A DNA stretch of 64,000 nt from Ptychodera flava. Taxonomy: Eukaryota > Hemichordata > Enteropneusta > Ptychoderidae. The notes beneath the pieces are model-generated. The model had not been told where the DNA came from and ran no database searches. It saw only the letters and a program-made list of their open reading frames with translations. A program made the position numbers and the translations under genes. Each line of letters starts with the position of its first letter. Positions within the stretch are counted from its first letter, which is position 1. Positions 35,340 through 46,935 of this stretch are shown in pieces. The DNA lies in the NCBI RefSeq assembly GCF_041260155.1, contig NW_027248377.1, positions 156,501-220,500 of the forward strand, written 5' to 3'.

Positions 35340-37490
35340 TCTCCATATGGTGCGGATTAAATGTGACTGTGAGACCGTATTTAGTATCAGTATCGGCCCC
35401 TTGACAATCATCTGCTCGACAATTAAGCCGCAAACGAGTAACAACTTACAACTGCGTAGATATGGGGTTTTTTTTCGTAAAACGAACTCATCAACTAATC
35501 ACTCCGTTTTATTGTGTGGTGTTTATCTGAGGCATAACGCAACTTCGGAATGATTATAAAGAAAGGAAAGACGAAAAATACAAGATCTGGGTTTTCGTAA
35601 TTGATTTTATTCCCATGATAGCTGTTATTTCTTGGTCTTTTCATTATATGCCTGTGTAAAAAGGACGAAAGTGGTTAAAACAATAATACAGTGATCGAAT
35701 AATAATGTATTTAATAAAAGTTTGTTGCCAGAATTCGAACTCGCATTTGTGATTTCATTCAGAATTAACAGCGCAACTCTGAAACTGCCGAGCCATTCCC
35801 TCTATGTTTGGAAGTTCCCTTTAAACATTTCGTTGGTATTGCAATCAATGATAAAGAAGACGTAAAATGTCGTTTGCGGACATGACATGCTCATCGAAAT
35901 TGCAGGAAAGCTGGGTAAAGCCTGCCTATGGTTGATTTCCGCCAGAGCAGAGGTAAATTTCGATTGGATTCAAACATGAATTCCATTTATACCTGTCCGG
36001 TTATTGTACTCAAATGGGAATTAAATCGTTACGTTTTCACACCCGTGGCCACTTTAGTGTTGATCAATCCTGTCTGGTACAAGCAGAATTTCTGTCTGCA
36101 GAAGGGTGATAAAACGGTTACTTTACCCTGTATCAGTGGTGATAATGATCCTACTATCGGTACCCCGTGGACATGCCGATTAGCCTGAAATTAGGGAGTG
36201 ATTTTAAAATACACTGTATACAAATGATGTTGACCACAGCATTTGCCCTATCAGTACACAGTATCTGCTAAAATTCATGTGTTTCAAATGTAGAACATCA
36301 CACATTTTGTGTTGATTTCAATATTGCAGTGAATGAATACCAACGATACTACAGAGTGCATCACAAGTGTCGTGTTCAGACTTTGTTCAGACGCGGGAAT
36401 TGAGAAAATGCCACTTTGAAAATGTGAGCAATTAAATTACAGACATCGCCCGTCTTGACTGCAAAACTTTCGAAATAAACATTCACTTGCACTAAGCCAT
36501 GTTTCTTTCCTAAAACCCGTGAATAAAACTCCAATTTCACTTGGTACAAGAGAAAAGGTAAGAGTAAAGTACAGTCGGGGTAGCGTTTTACATGTACATG
36601 TATTCACATGTGTGTAACCATGAACGACACTTTTCTCATCCCGGTTGAAGGGAACCTGTCCTGATACATGTACATCTCTTCCAAACTTTTCTGGCTCCCT
36701 CCACGCTTATCTTAAAACGGTTGCTTGTTTAATTTGTAAGCTCCTCGTGGTACCTCGCCAGATGCTGGATTGCCACCACAATCTCTTATATTTTGAACAA
36801 TCAAGCTTGCTACGTCCTCACTGAAGGATTTGCCCCTCTGATATTCGCGACCGTTGTTATTGATGTTCATTGTCGGAGTGCAGACTTACAGCGTGTCTAC
36901 AGTGCAGTGTTGTGATCGATTTGAATTGGGCAGGCGAGACATTTTAGTAGAACGTTATCTCAATCCTAACAGTGGGGTGCCGATAGTGAACCTTACATTT
37001 ATTACATCGACCACCACTTTGCTTCGTTTATACAAACAGAATTTCTGCTTGCACCAGACAGGCTTATCAACACTAAAGTGGCCACGGGTGTAACAATAGC
37101 TGATACACGTAACCTCTCCGAACGGTGCGGGATAAACGTGAGACCGTATTTAGTATCGAGTCGGCCCCTTTACCATCATCTGCTTGACATCTATGCCACG
37201 AACGAGAAAACACTTACAACTGCGTAGACATGAGTTTTTCGTAACAACGTACTCATCAACTAATCACTCTGTTTTATTGTGTAGCGTTCATCTAACGCAT
37301 GACGCAACCTCAGAACATCATGAAAAAAGGAAAAGACGAAAAATAAAAGATCTGGGTTTTCGTAGTAAATTTTATTTCCTATGCGAGCTGTCGTTTCTTG
37401 GTGTTTTTTTAATCCTATGCCTATGTAAAAAGGACGCAAGGGTGAAACAGTAATACAGTAATCGGGCAATAATACATATGCATACACTGT
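35340..37490 (+). repeat. Duplicated ~370-bp segment (about 35345-35710 and 37118-37480) with inverted arms between
   Basis: GAGACCGTATTTAGTATC, CTTACAACTGCGTAGA and AAGATCTGGGTTTTCGTA occur in the same order in both copies. A 60-70 bp segment at about 36039-36105 (CCGTGGCCACTTTAGTGTTG) is inverted at 37028-37101. In the second copy the frame stays open over a hydrophobic stretch (37184-37453), but the first copy has stops there. I see no recognisable protein. Confidence 0.6.
35727..35806 (-). repeat. tRNA-like SINE head, weak
   Basis: On the minus strand TGGCTCGGCAGTTTC resembles an A box, and about 50 nt later GAGTTCGAATTC resembles a B box. It is too diverged to be a functional tRNA. Confidence 0.4.
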
Positions 37491-38516
37491 AATAAAACAG
37501 ATTGTTGTCAAACTGAAAGCTCGCAGATACATGAATGAACAGTGTTTCTGTTCATTTTGTCAACAATACCACAACTGTACATGCTACTTCCGGTATTAGC
37601 AATTACTTCGTGGCATCGGGCCAGACCATTCGATAATGATTTTCTCGTGGACATGCACAGTGAACAACGCATGGTCAACTCGATATCGATAATGCAATGA
37701 GTTTAGCTGGGCAGTTTTGGAGCAACAACATATAATCAATCGCTCTTTTCTCTAAATGTTTGCACTATTAAACATTGACTGGGCAAAAAGTTGCTACATT
37801 TTATGATAGTAGACGAAAGGAATTGGAGCGTCAAGAACGTGACAAAAACGCGAGGTAATAGGAGTATTGTATGTACATTACGAATGGCACTTTTGACAAT
37901 CTTTCCATTGTGAGATGAGCTGCAAGGGTCGTGTTTTCGACGCGTTTCGGACGCGTCTCGGATGCGTCTTGAACGCGTCTAAATGCTATCAAAAACCAGC
38001 CGAGTCTGAATGCAAGTTTTGCTGTATACTGTACATTACCGTACACTTACAAAGAGTACAAAGGAAAAAAATGCAAGAAATGCTTTCAGGTACCCAACTT
38101 TGCCGAGATCGCTATGGTGAAAACTTGTGATCGTGATCGTAAACTCAGAGGGCGGGGCAAAAGCAAACCTTCACAAAAGGTCTGTGCGGCAACCAACTTG
38201 GGGTCATTAACACCTCGTCAATTGCCGCAATACCGCACGTTCTTTTGTTGTACTTGTCGCAACTGCTGCGGGAACTATTGTTCACTTACCGCATTTACGG
38301 CAATCGAGGACAAAGAAATCAACAGCTAACAAAAGAGGTGTTACCGCGAAGTTACCGCACCAGCAGGTAGGCCAACAGCGCGGCAAAAGCTACAAGTTAT
38401 GTGATTCTGGTACTGTACCTTTCTATAAATTGAACATGTCTATATTCTTAATGGATGAATAATCAATCAAACACAAGTATTATTCCAAACTCAAATTTCT
38501 GTCCACTCAACAGGCA

Positions 38517-38634
38517 CATTGAAGTCTGCAGAAACGCAGGATTTTACAACTATATTAGAAATGACATATCTTGAAGAAATTAGCCTGAAATTTGTTGAGA
38601 ACAGCAATCCTACTACAACATTTAGGTGTTATAA
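38517..38634 (+). other. Open segment duplicated at 40357-40480, possible exon
   Basis: After the acceptor-like CCACTCAACAG, both copies keep an open frame encoding TLKSAETQD(F/V)TTILEMT and then LEEISLKFVEN. A 4-base indel changes the frame after that point and no convincing donor is seen. It may be a lost or unused exon of the coiled-coil gene. Confidence 0.3.
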
Positions 38635-39335
38635 ACGGCAAGCGAGGGTATTTGGTTACAGACATAAGACCTCTGGGGTGAAAATAAGCATATTTGGCGG
38701 GAAATAATCACGGAGCCAAGCGAGGTGAGTACTTCACCCAAATATGCTAATTTTCACCCCAGAATTCTTATATCCGCAACCAAATACCCGAGCGCACCGT
38801 TTATAACCTCATTATAATATGCTAAAGTTAAAACAAGTGGACAATGTCGTTATTTAGGGCCGAAGTTGGAACGAGAGTTCAGGAGCGCCCAGCCTCATAC
38901 AAACTCTAAAATAGAACATTTCAGAACGCGCGCGCGTGCACAGTTGAATTCATAAAATACGGTTACGCAACGCATCGATATCGCGATTAGACATCGAACT
39001 TGAAGAATTTTACTTCAAAAAAACAGTCAAAAACTTTAATAATTATGTTGTTGTCACATAGCCTCCGCTGCTTACAGAAACTCTTCATTTGTTGGTTCGT
39101 CAAGCTGCACTAGACTAAAATTTAACAATCAAAATCAATCTGAAGCCGTAGACTTGTTCGACATTATGGCGCGGTGAGCTCTCAAGTTGACGTTCGAAAT
39201 TTGCGCGAGCTCAAAAATGTTACGCGGCGCGCAGGTCTTCTTGTTGAGAATATAAACCCTGGCTCGAGCCAATCAGATTGCCGGATTCCAGCTAAGCATA
39301 TTATAATTACAAGAAATATTCATGTAAATATGACA
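38632..39335. mobile_element. About 0.7-kb insertion relative to the paralogous unit
   Basis: The paralogous unit (about 40460-40490) lacks this block. Its left part is itself an inverted repeat: TGTTATAAACGG, then GGGTATTTGG with the mirrored CCAAATACCC and CCGTTTATAAC at about 38795-38815. It is CpG-rich, unlike the flanks. Exact ends and target duplication are unclear. Confidence 0.55.
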
Positions 39336-39454
39336 TGACTAGTGACTGTACAAAACTATGCCATGGTAAATCATTTCATTGAACATGATATGTTTGACAG
39401 TATATTAATATCAAACTTAAATTTGCATCATTATCATTCAATGCTTTATTTCAG

Positions 39455-39475
39455 GGTGGAGAGAAGCATGGGAAG
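39455..39475 (+). CDS. 21-nt microexon 5 of the coiled-coil gene
   Basis: The acceptor CTTTATTTCAG and donor GTAAGA bound 21 nt encoding WREAWE in the shared phase. It is the duplicate of the exon at 40612. Confidence 0.58.
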
Positions 39476-40108
39476 GTAAGAGAATCCCATCACTCTGAGG
39501 AGTGTCACATCAGAGATTATCATCAACATCTGTAAATCTGAATTGTTATTCTCATTCACTAACCATAAAACCTGTGATATGTTTCATATGTCCTTGTAAT
39601 GGCATCTAAGGTAACAATTTAATATTTGTGACAGTGTGTACCTGCATTTAAAGTAAGTGCTCATTAATTTACACGATACATTTAGGGATTGCAAGTAAAT
39701 ATGCAACAATTTTGTCAAATCAGGATATACTGGAACACTAAAATTCTTCATGCAAAGGTACACATTGATCTTGTTCACTATTTGACAATTTTTTTTCCAA
39801 TCATACGTATACTTTGCAGTTTCAATTATCTTTCATTCTTAAACTCATTCTTCCGTTATCAAATATTCGTATCATCTATTTTTCTGCTATAAGATTTTTC
39901 ACAAGATGATAAAAAGTAACTGGCATGAAAACATATTGATGCAGAGAAAATTCATAATCAACTGTTGCAAAGCCATTAAAAAAGTTATTAAAAAGTTGTT
40001 ATTATTAATGAGTACTGTTATGACAAATATTTGTAAGTCATCAAGTTTGGAACAATAATTTAGCTTGGCATGCCAAGGTGGAAGATGTCAGTTTGTTTCT
40101 CATGTTTA

Positions 40109-40164
40109 GGACAATAATTAGAGCTACCATATTGATTTGATAAGGTAGCTCTAATTATTGTACC
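40109..40164. repeat. Short fold-back, copy 2
   Basis: GGACAATAATTAGAGCTACC pairs with GGTAGCTCTAATTATTGTACC around a loop. It is the counterpart of 21515-21574 in the paralogous unit. Confidence 0.7.
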
Positions 40165-40611
40165 AAACTGATATTCAGAAAGTTTTGATTGTATCACACT
40201 CTCACTGTATATGAACATGAAATACATGACATAGTATAGTGTACTTGATGTACACATATTTCTATAAATTTGAACATGTCTGTAATATTCTTAATGGACG
40301 AATAATCAATCAAATACAAGTATTATTCCAAACTCAAATTTCTGTCCACTCAACAGGCACATTGAAGTCTGCAGAAACACAGGATGTTACAACTATATTA
40401 GAAATGACATTTCTTGAAGAAATTAGTCTGAAATTTGTTGAGAACATCCTACTACGACATTTACAACCAATATATATATAAACTTGACGTCATTTGTGAC
40501 TGTACAAAACTATGCCATGATAAATCATTTCATTGAACATGATATTTGTTTGACAGTATATTAATATCAAACTTAAATTTGTATCATTGATCATTCAATG
40601 CTTTATTTCAG

Positions 40612-40632
40612 GGAAGAAAGAAGCATGTGAAG
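40612..40632 (+). CDS. 21-nt microexon 6 of the coiled-coil gene
   Basis: The acceptor CTTTATTTCAG and donor GTAAGA bound 21 nt encoding KKEACE in the shared phase. One of the three frames contains TGA here, which supports the chosen phase or phase 0. Seven amino-acid-scale differences from its duplicate at 39455 contrast with the near-identical introns. That could reflect relaxed or diversifying change in the exon. Confidence 0.58.
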
Positions 40633-41031
40633 GTAAGAGAATCCCATCACTCTGAGGAGTGTCACATCAGAGAGTATCATCAACATCTGTAAATCTGAAT
40701 TGTTATTCTCATTCACTAACCATGAAATCTGTGAAATGTGTCATACATGTCATTGTAAGTTGTGTTGCTTATGCATGGCATCTCAGTTACAATTTAATGT
40801 GTGTGTGTACCTGCTTTTAAAGTAGGTGTTCATTAATTTACACGATAGATGAAGCCTCCATACATTCCTTCAAATTTTAGGGATTGCAAGTAAGATACGC
40901 ATTAATTTTGTGAAATCAGAATATAATGGAACACTGAAATTCGCTTCATGCAAAGGTACACAGTGTTCTTGGTCACTTTCTATTTCACAATTTTTTTTCA
41001 ATCATACGTATACTTCGCAGTTTTAATTATT

Positions 41032-42845
41032 AGCTACTACAGACTATAGTCTATAGAAGCTATTGGGATGGGTATCCGTCCGGCGTCCGTCGTCAGTCTG
41101 TATGTATGTATGTATGTATGTATGTCCGTTTGTGAGGCGTTCGTCCACTCAAATATCTTGAGAACCGCAGTACTTACTGATTTGATATTTGTTGTGTAGA
41201 TGAAAAATATGATTTTGAGAAACTAGTTTTTTTAATTTTTTGATATTGTTGAAAATAGGCAAATTAATGCCAAAAAAGGCGTTTTTGGTAAAAAATCTTC
41301 TTCTTCATAACCACTGGTCAGACAGCTTTGTTATTTGGTATACAGGTCCCTAGTGATAACCCAACTTAGATTTGTTCAAATTGTGATGAAATATGCAAAT
41401 GTGTATTTTTAAGGAATTTTTTTGTCATTTTTGGTCAAAATTTGACTTACATTGTATGTAATTCTTGTACTGTATAAACCCTATCAATTCACCCAGAAAA
41501 AAATAATAAATAAGATTTTAAATAATTGAATTAATTAGGAAATCATCAAAGCCAAAATAATTTTAGTGTAGAATTACATTGTATGTAATTCTTGTACTGT
41601 ATAAACCCTATCAATTCACCCAGAAAAAAATAAGTAATATGATTTTAAATAATTGAATAATTAGGAAATCATCGAAGCCAAAATAATTTTAGTGTAGAAT
41701 TATCAGAAAGTTTAACTTTTTTTGACAGTTCATAGTGAAATACTTACCATCTTGGAGGATTAAACATGTAAAGGCAACTTTCCTGAATCCCAACTTTGAC
41801 ATATTCTGAACCGTCATTTATTGTGCCCAGTATGTTATCTAAAAGAAATTGCTCAAAATAGTTTGTCATGATAGGGTGGTCAAATAAATAGAGATAGAGA
41901 AAGTTCTAATTTCCGTTATTGGTTGAGTTGGTAAGGATAAAATAAAATTACTTTTTGAGGAAAAAAATAGAGTGGTCAAAGTGATAGGGTTTTTATGGTA
42001 AAGCTGGGCTGTAAGATTCCTCATGTGCTATTTATAGCAATTATGCAATCTGTGTAAACAGTGCAATGAAGTGTTACATGATGCTTGTGATGACCTTGAA
42101 CTTCTTAAGTTTCAAACATTTGTCTCCTCAGTGTGCTTTCTCTGAGTACGTACAGTCTCAACTTATTCAACAGAACTTACTTACCATATTAATTTGAAAG
42201 TTAAAATGTGCTTGGTTAATAGGATGAAAATACTGAATAACCAGCTTAAGATTCTTTATAACCTGACAGATATGCTGTTTTTATGACGAAAATCTTGATT
42301 TAAGCAAGTCTTGTTTACTTTAATTAGAATGTTAATAACTCTCGTTTATTAGCTACTATAGACTAATATAGACACTCTTTTATAATTTTTGATAGTGTTG
42401 AAAATAAGCAAATTAGCACCAAAAAAGGCGTTTTTGGTAAAAAACTTCTTCATAACCACTGTTCAGACAGCTTTGTTATTTGGTATACAGGTCCCTAGGG
42501 ATAACCCAACTTAGATTTGTTAAAATTGTGATGAAATATGCAAATCTGTATTTTTACGGATTTTTTTTTTTTCATTTTTGGTCAGGCCATCCTGAAATGA
42601 GCTATAGATCAAAGATATCCACCTTCTTCATCAATACATGTGTCACAAAAGGTTATTCTCTACATAACACAGCAGAGCTCTGTCAACTGTTGAGTCACTT
42701 GTTTTTTCAAAACCGCTGGTCAGACAGCTTTAATATTTGGTTTACAAGTCCCTAGGATGACCTTAGTGAGATAATTTCATACAGTCAGGAAATACTTAAT
42801 TTTGTATCCATGTCTATAGTAGCTTCAGGGACTTTGGCCCTATGT
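41032..42845 (+). mobile_element. Family-C tandem-repeat (HINE-like) element, full copy with internal duplication
   Basis: It has the same ends as 31750-33365 (AGCTACTACAGAC ... CTATGT) and the same (GTAT)n microsatellite. A segment of about 115 bp around CTGTATAAACCCTATCAATT is duplicated in tandem (about 41470-41700). The empty site is visible in the paralogous unit near 39825 (AATTATCTTTCATTCTTAAA). The insertion lies between T and T there, without target duplication. Confidence 0.85.
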
Positions 42846-43279
42846 TCTTCATTCTTAAACTCTTACATTATCAATTATTTGTACCATCTATTTTTCTGCC
42901 ATAACATTTTTCACAAGACGATAAAAAGTATAATCCACAGTTGCCAAGCCATTAAAAAAGTTATTAAATAGTTGTAACTAATTAGTACTGTTATGACAAA
43001 CATTTTTAAGTCAAGTTGGGAACAATAAGATCTATTTTGCATACTGAGATAGAATACCGGTATATGAGTTGCGTTTCTCACGATTCCAGAATCTTTGATT
43101 ATTGATTGTTAATTCTGCTGAATACTTCGACACAGATCAAAATATTGTTTCAACCTAGAGGAAAGGTATTTTGGAATTATCTTACTGATGATTATTCTAT
43201 CGGAAATTCCTGGATGTGCACTTGTTTATTTTTTTATATAGTTCAGTATAATTGCAATGAGTGCTTGGTGTATATGAAA

Positions 43280-44270
43280 TGGAGGCCAGTTGTCAGTGAT
43301 TATAGACTACTGACTATACAGTCATTGAGTGGCTGTTGAGTGACTGTCAATGAGCATTGACTATTGACTTGCTGTCGCGAGGGAGCAGACTTAGTAGACT
43401 TGCTGTTAGGGAATTCATTGTGTACTGATCGTCAATGAGTAATTACTTAATAATGTCTTAGTTGGAGTGGACTGTTTTCTCATTACCAGTTAGTGCACAA
43501 GTAGACTATTGGCAGGTTGATGAGTAGGTTATATTGACTGTCAGTGAACGAAATACCGGCTGACTGGCTGTCAATGAGTAGACTTGATGTGGGGGATTGT
43601 GAGCAATATATTTACTTATTATTTATGATAGTATATTAAACATTTTTATAAACAAACTGGAGGTGTTGCAGTGTGTGCTTATCATAAAGTAATCAGCTGC
43701 TGCTGACGATAATCTTCCATGTTAGTGATTCATGGAAATAACAAATGAAAGTGAGTACCAAGGACGGGTACCCGATGTGCATTAATTTCCTTTGAAATAG
43801 GACATAGAGATAGCAAGTGGTTGCTATACATGCTGATACTGTTCTAGCTTTTGTTTTGAAAATGTTTAACATATTATTATAGTTATCTATCATAATTAAT
43901 AAATGAGTGTATTGCTCAAAATTTTCTGTGCTATTGAAAGACTATCAGTGAGTGAACTAGTGACTGACTGTCATTGTGTAGAATGTAACTGTTGATGAGT
44001 GGACTGCTCTATCTCCATAGACTGTCATTGAGTCATCTAGTGACGACTGTAACAATGTAGACTTGAGTTGACAGTTGACTTCATGTAGACTGTAAAACTG
44101 TCATTGAGTGGACTGTTGACTAAATGACAAAACTATTTAGTGACTATCTTTAATTGGACTGTTAGTGGCAGACTTATCATTAACTGATTGCTTGGCAAAT
44201 TGAACATCTGTCATTATGAGTATAGACTGCAGTTGACTGTATTGTAGTCAGTGAATGGACTGTTGATAAT
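43280..44270. repeat. Degenerate GACTGTCA(T/A)TGAGT repeats
   Basis: Irregularly spaced variants of GACTGTCAATGAGTAGACT recur at about 43290-43580 and 43930-44270, separated by unrelated sequence. It looks like an old, decayed minisatellite. No coding sign. Confidence 0.5.
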
Positions 44271-44443
44271 AATGAAATATCGTTTTAACTTCCTTTCAAA
44301 TGAAAGAGATCATTAATTATGACATTTAATTCACATTTTAATTTCTATGTCATCGATTTACAATGATCATTGTTCCAGCATTGAGGCACTTGTTCAAATT
44401 CTCAAGATCACTTCAAATCTGTGATTGTTTTCATTTCCTGTAG

Positions 44444-44515
44444 TTGATTATGTGAACACTAAAAATTTCATTCAAGATGATTTGAAATCAAATTATATAA
44501 ATTGTATCACCATAG
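44444..44515 (+). CDS. Candidate 72-nt exon of the coiled-coil gene
   Basis: TTTTCATTTCCTGTAG precedes 72 nt followed by GTAATG. It is open in the shared phase (2 + 69 + 1 nt) and closed in the other two, encoding DYVNTKNFIQDDLKSNYI and a short tail. The composition is less charged than that of the neighbouring exons, so it may be chance. Confidence 0.3.
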
Positions 44516-46935
44516 GTAATGGAATTAGACAATAGCAAATTTTGTGTCCTGAAAGATATTGTCAGAAGCAATTTTCATTAGAGTCAATATGGAACAATAT
44601 TACAACCTTGGGTTAGGGTAGTTATTAATTGTTCTGTGAATAATACTGCAATATCAAACCATTCAATTCTAACACCTTCAATCTCATAAAGACTTTGGGT
44701 TCAGGTAATTATATATTATTGGTACCATGCATAATAAGGACATGTTAAACCATTTCTCTAGCATAGGCACATGTAACATTGACGTGAAAACTTATATGGT
44801 AGTCTTAAAATGTGCTTGTAATTCTCAATCATTTTGGAGTAATTGTTGCAAGTGAGACAATGACAGAGGCCATTTCCAACACTTTCTTATATATACCAAC
44901 TTATATGTATTCTGTTCACTGGTAAAAATGTTGTGCAAATATGAAATTCAAAAGTGTCTATTAAGTTCAAGTTTTTGAAGTGCTCCTGATCCTCGGAACC
45001 TGCGGAGTACAATATTCCAACCTCAAACAGCTTAGCCATCAAAAGTTACGATCACTGATGATACCATGTTTAGTTGTTCATTTTGATGAAAACAATATTT
45101 ATATAAATTTGAAATTTTAACTGAATTCTTAAGCTTTAGTAACATCTCAAATATCAATAGTGTTTTTTGAAATCACTATTCAAGAATCTTTCATTGTTAA
45201 GTGTTATAGTCAGGGTTCGTACACCTTGGGACAAATAAATTTCAGGGCTTTCCAGGGCTTTTTGACCAGTTTTCCAGGGCTATTTCAACTAAAATCAATA
45301 ATTTTCCAGGGCTCTTGACCATGAAAACAAATTTATACTGGACTTCTATTGACACACCGTACCTATCTACTGCTTTAATTCCTGAACTTTTTCTTCCAAC
45401 TGTGAAGCTACTGATTCTATTTTACCTTTTTTTTTCTTTTGCAGTCCTTCTAAGACTATTTGACTTTGTAACAAAAGATATTTTCCGGTAGATTCAGCTT
45501 TGTCGGAATACTTGTTTCGATTCACTGATTTCTGACTGAAAAAGCTTAGTATATCATGGCCACCGTCTTTTTTCAAACTTGGGTTATCGGACACCACAGG
45601 TGTACGGAACGTTTCGTAGATCGTCGTCGGATGGGAAGTGACTGACACTGTGAGGCCGAAGGCCGAACCTCGGTACTGTATAAGAATACAAGGTATGTCA
45701 CGGAAAAATCGACCAGTGGCCCGAAACAAACGAAATAAAGCATCTACCTCAAAAAAAATTACATCGACCGGTCGGAAATACCTTCAAACTTTCAAATCTT
45801 TACTCTGGTTACAGAATTCTTTCAAATCTGCCAGTTATGGGCGATAATTGAGTGTCCGGCGAATACTCGCACTTGCATTGCCACTCTGCCATTTTGAATA
45901 GCTTTTTTACTCCCAAAAGCCTTAGCGAGTAAACGAGTGACCCGTGACCCCACAACTGCTAAATTCAACTGTTAACCGTTAGGTAAATTTCATACTGTCA
46001 GTGAATACAACTTCAGCTATCTGGCAACAAGGCAATCAACGCAAACCATTGCTTCGGCAGCGTGATGTTCAAATCCTGCCATCTGACATTTGTAAACAAA
46101 CTCTTCACAGGGTCACTCGTCCACTCGCAAAGGCTTTTGGGAGTAAAAAAGCTATTAAAAATGGTGGAGTGGCAATGCAAGCGCGAGTATTCGCCGGACA
46201 CTCAATTATCGCCCATAACTGGCAGATTTGAAAGAATTCTGTAACCAGAGTAAAGATTCGAAAGTTTGAAGGTATTTCCGACCGGTCGATGTAATTTTTT
46301 TGCTCACGTGTTCACACACGTGAGCATATGGTTTAGCCATGTCTGTGTGTCTGTGTGTCTGTGTGTGTGTGTGTCTGTGTGTCCGTGTGTCTGTATCCCC
46401 ATTATCTCAAAAACGGCTGAACGTATTTCAGTCAAATTTGGTAGACATCTTCAGAATTCAAATGGCTAGAACTGAAAAGGTTTTGGTGGGCGTGGCTTGC
46501 ATATTAATGAAGTTATCACAGTTTTAATTTTTCTGATACATGGTAGTCTATGGGAAGCATGATGACCATGGTTTCTGGACATCTCGACCCCTAACCAACT
46601 CGACCCCAGTCAACTCGACCCGCTACCAACCTAACCCTGGTTAGACCTTATAGCCTTGCTCCTTCATGCCAAATATCAAAGTCACAGGTCTTGCCGATTT
46701 TGAGAAAAAGATTTTTAAAGTATTATTTTTCTGATTTTCTATGACCTTTGACCTCCCCTATACCTATGCAGCTAAGCTATGGCAATGGCTTATTCTGGCC
46801 TATGTTAAAGTCCAAGACAGCCAGCGTCTATTGGACAATGGCCAGTAGGGGACCAAATTGCTCTCCACAATTTTGGGGATTCCACTTCACCTTTGACCTT
46901 GGCATCTTCCTGCAACTCATTTATTATGTGCATTT

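Larger units (their letters stand above)
21660..38415. mobile_element. 16.76-kb insertion with perfect 25-bp terminal inverted repeats and TA duplication
   Basis: CAGTACCAGAATCACATAAC plus CTTGTA-compatible bases at 21660-21684 are exactly mirrored at 38391-38415, giving a 25-bp perfect inverted repeat. TA flanks both ends (21658-21659, 38416-38417). Sequence left of the insertion (GAACATGAAATACATG...GTACACATA) and right of it (TTTCTATAAATT...AATCAATCAAA) is contiguous in the paralogous unit at about 40200-40320, which is the empty site. CAGT ends with a TA duplication resemble Tc1/mariner-type elements, but the size is far larger and no transposase is recognisable. The interior is CpG-rich, full of nested repeats, and has no ORF over 123 codons. 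Confidence 0.8.
39340..41031 (+). repeat. Tandem duplication of an intron-exon unit, 1157-bp exon spacing
   Basis: Intron DNA from about 39345 through the exon at 39455 and onward to about 40030 is repeated with high identity at 40495-41031, continuing after the family-C insertion at 42846-43020. Acceptor and donor sites are duplicated along with the exon. The part 38416-38630 also corresponds to 40258-40480, so the duplicated DNA covers most of 38.4-43.0 kb. Confidence 0.85.

Noticed and set aside
21660..38415. Maverick/Polinton virus-like element
   Set aside because: The length fits, but the ends are CAGT with a 2-bp duplication instead of AG with about 6 bp, and no polymerase, integrase, capsid or ATPase sequence is visible.
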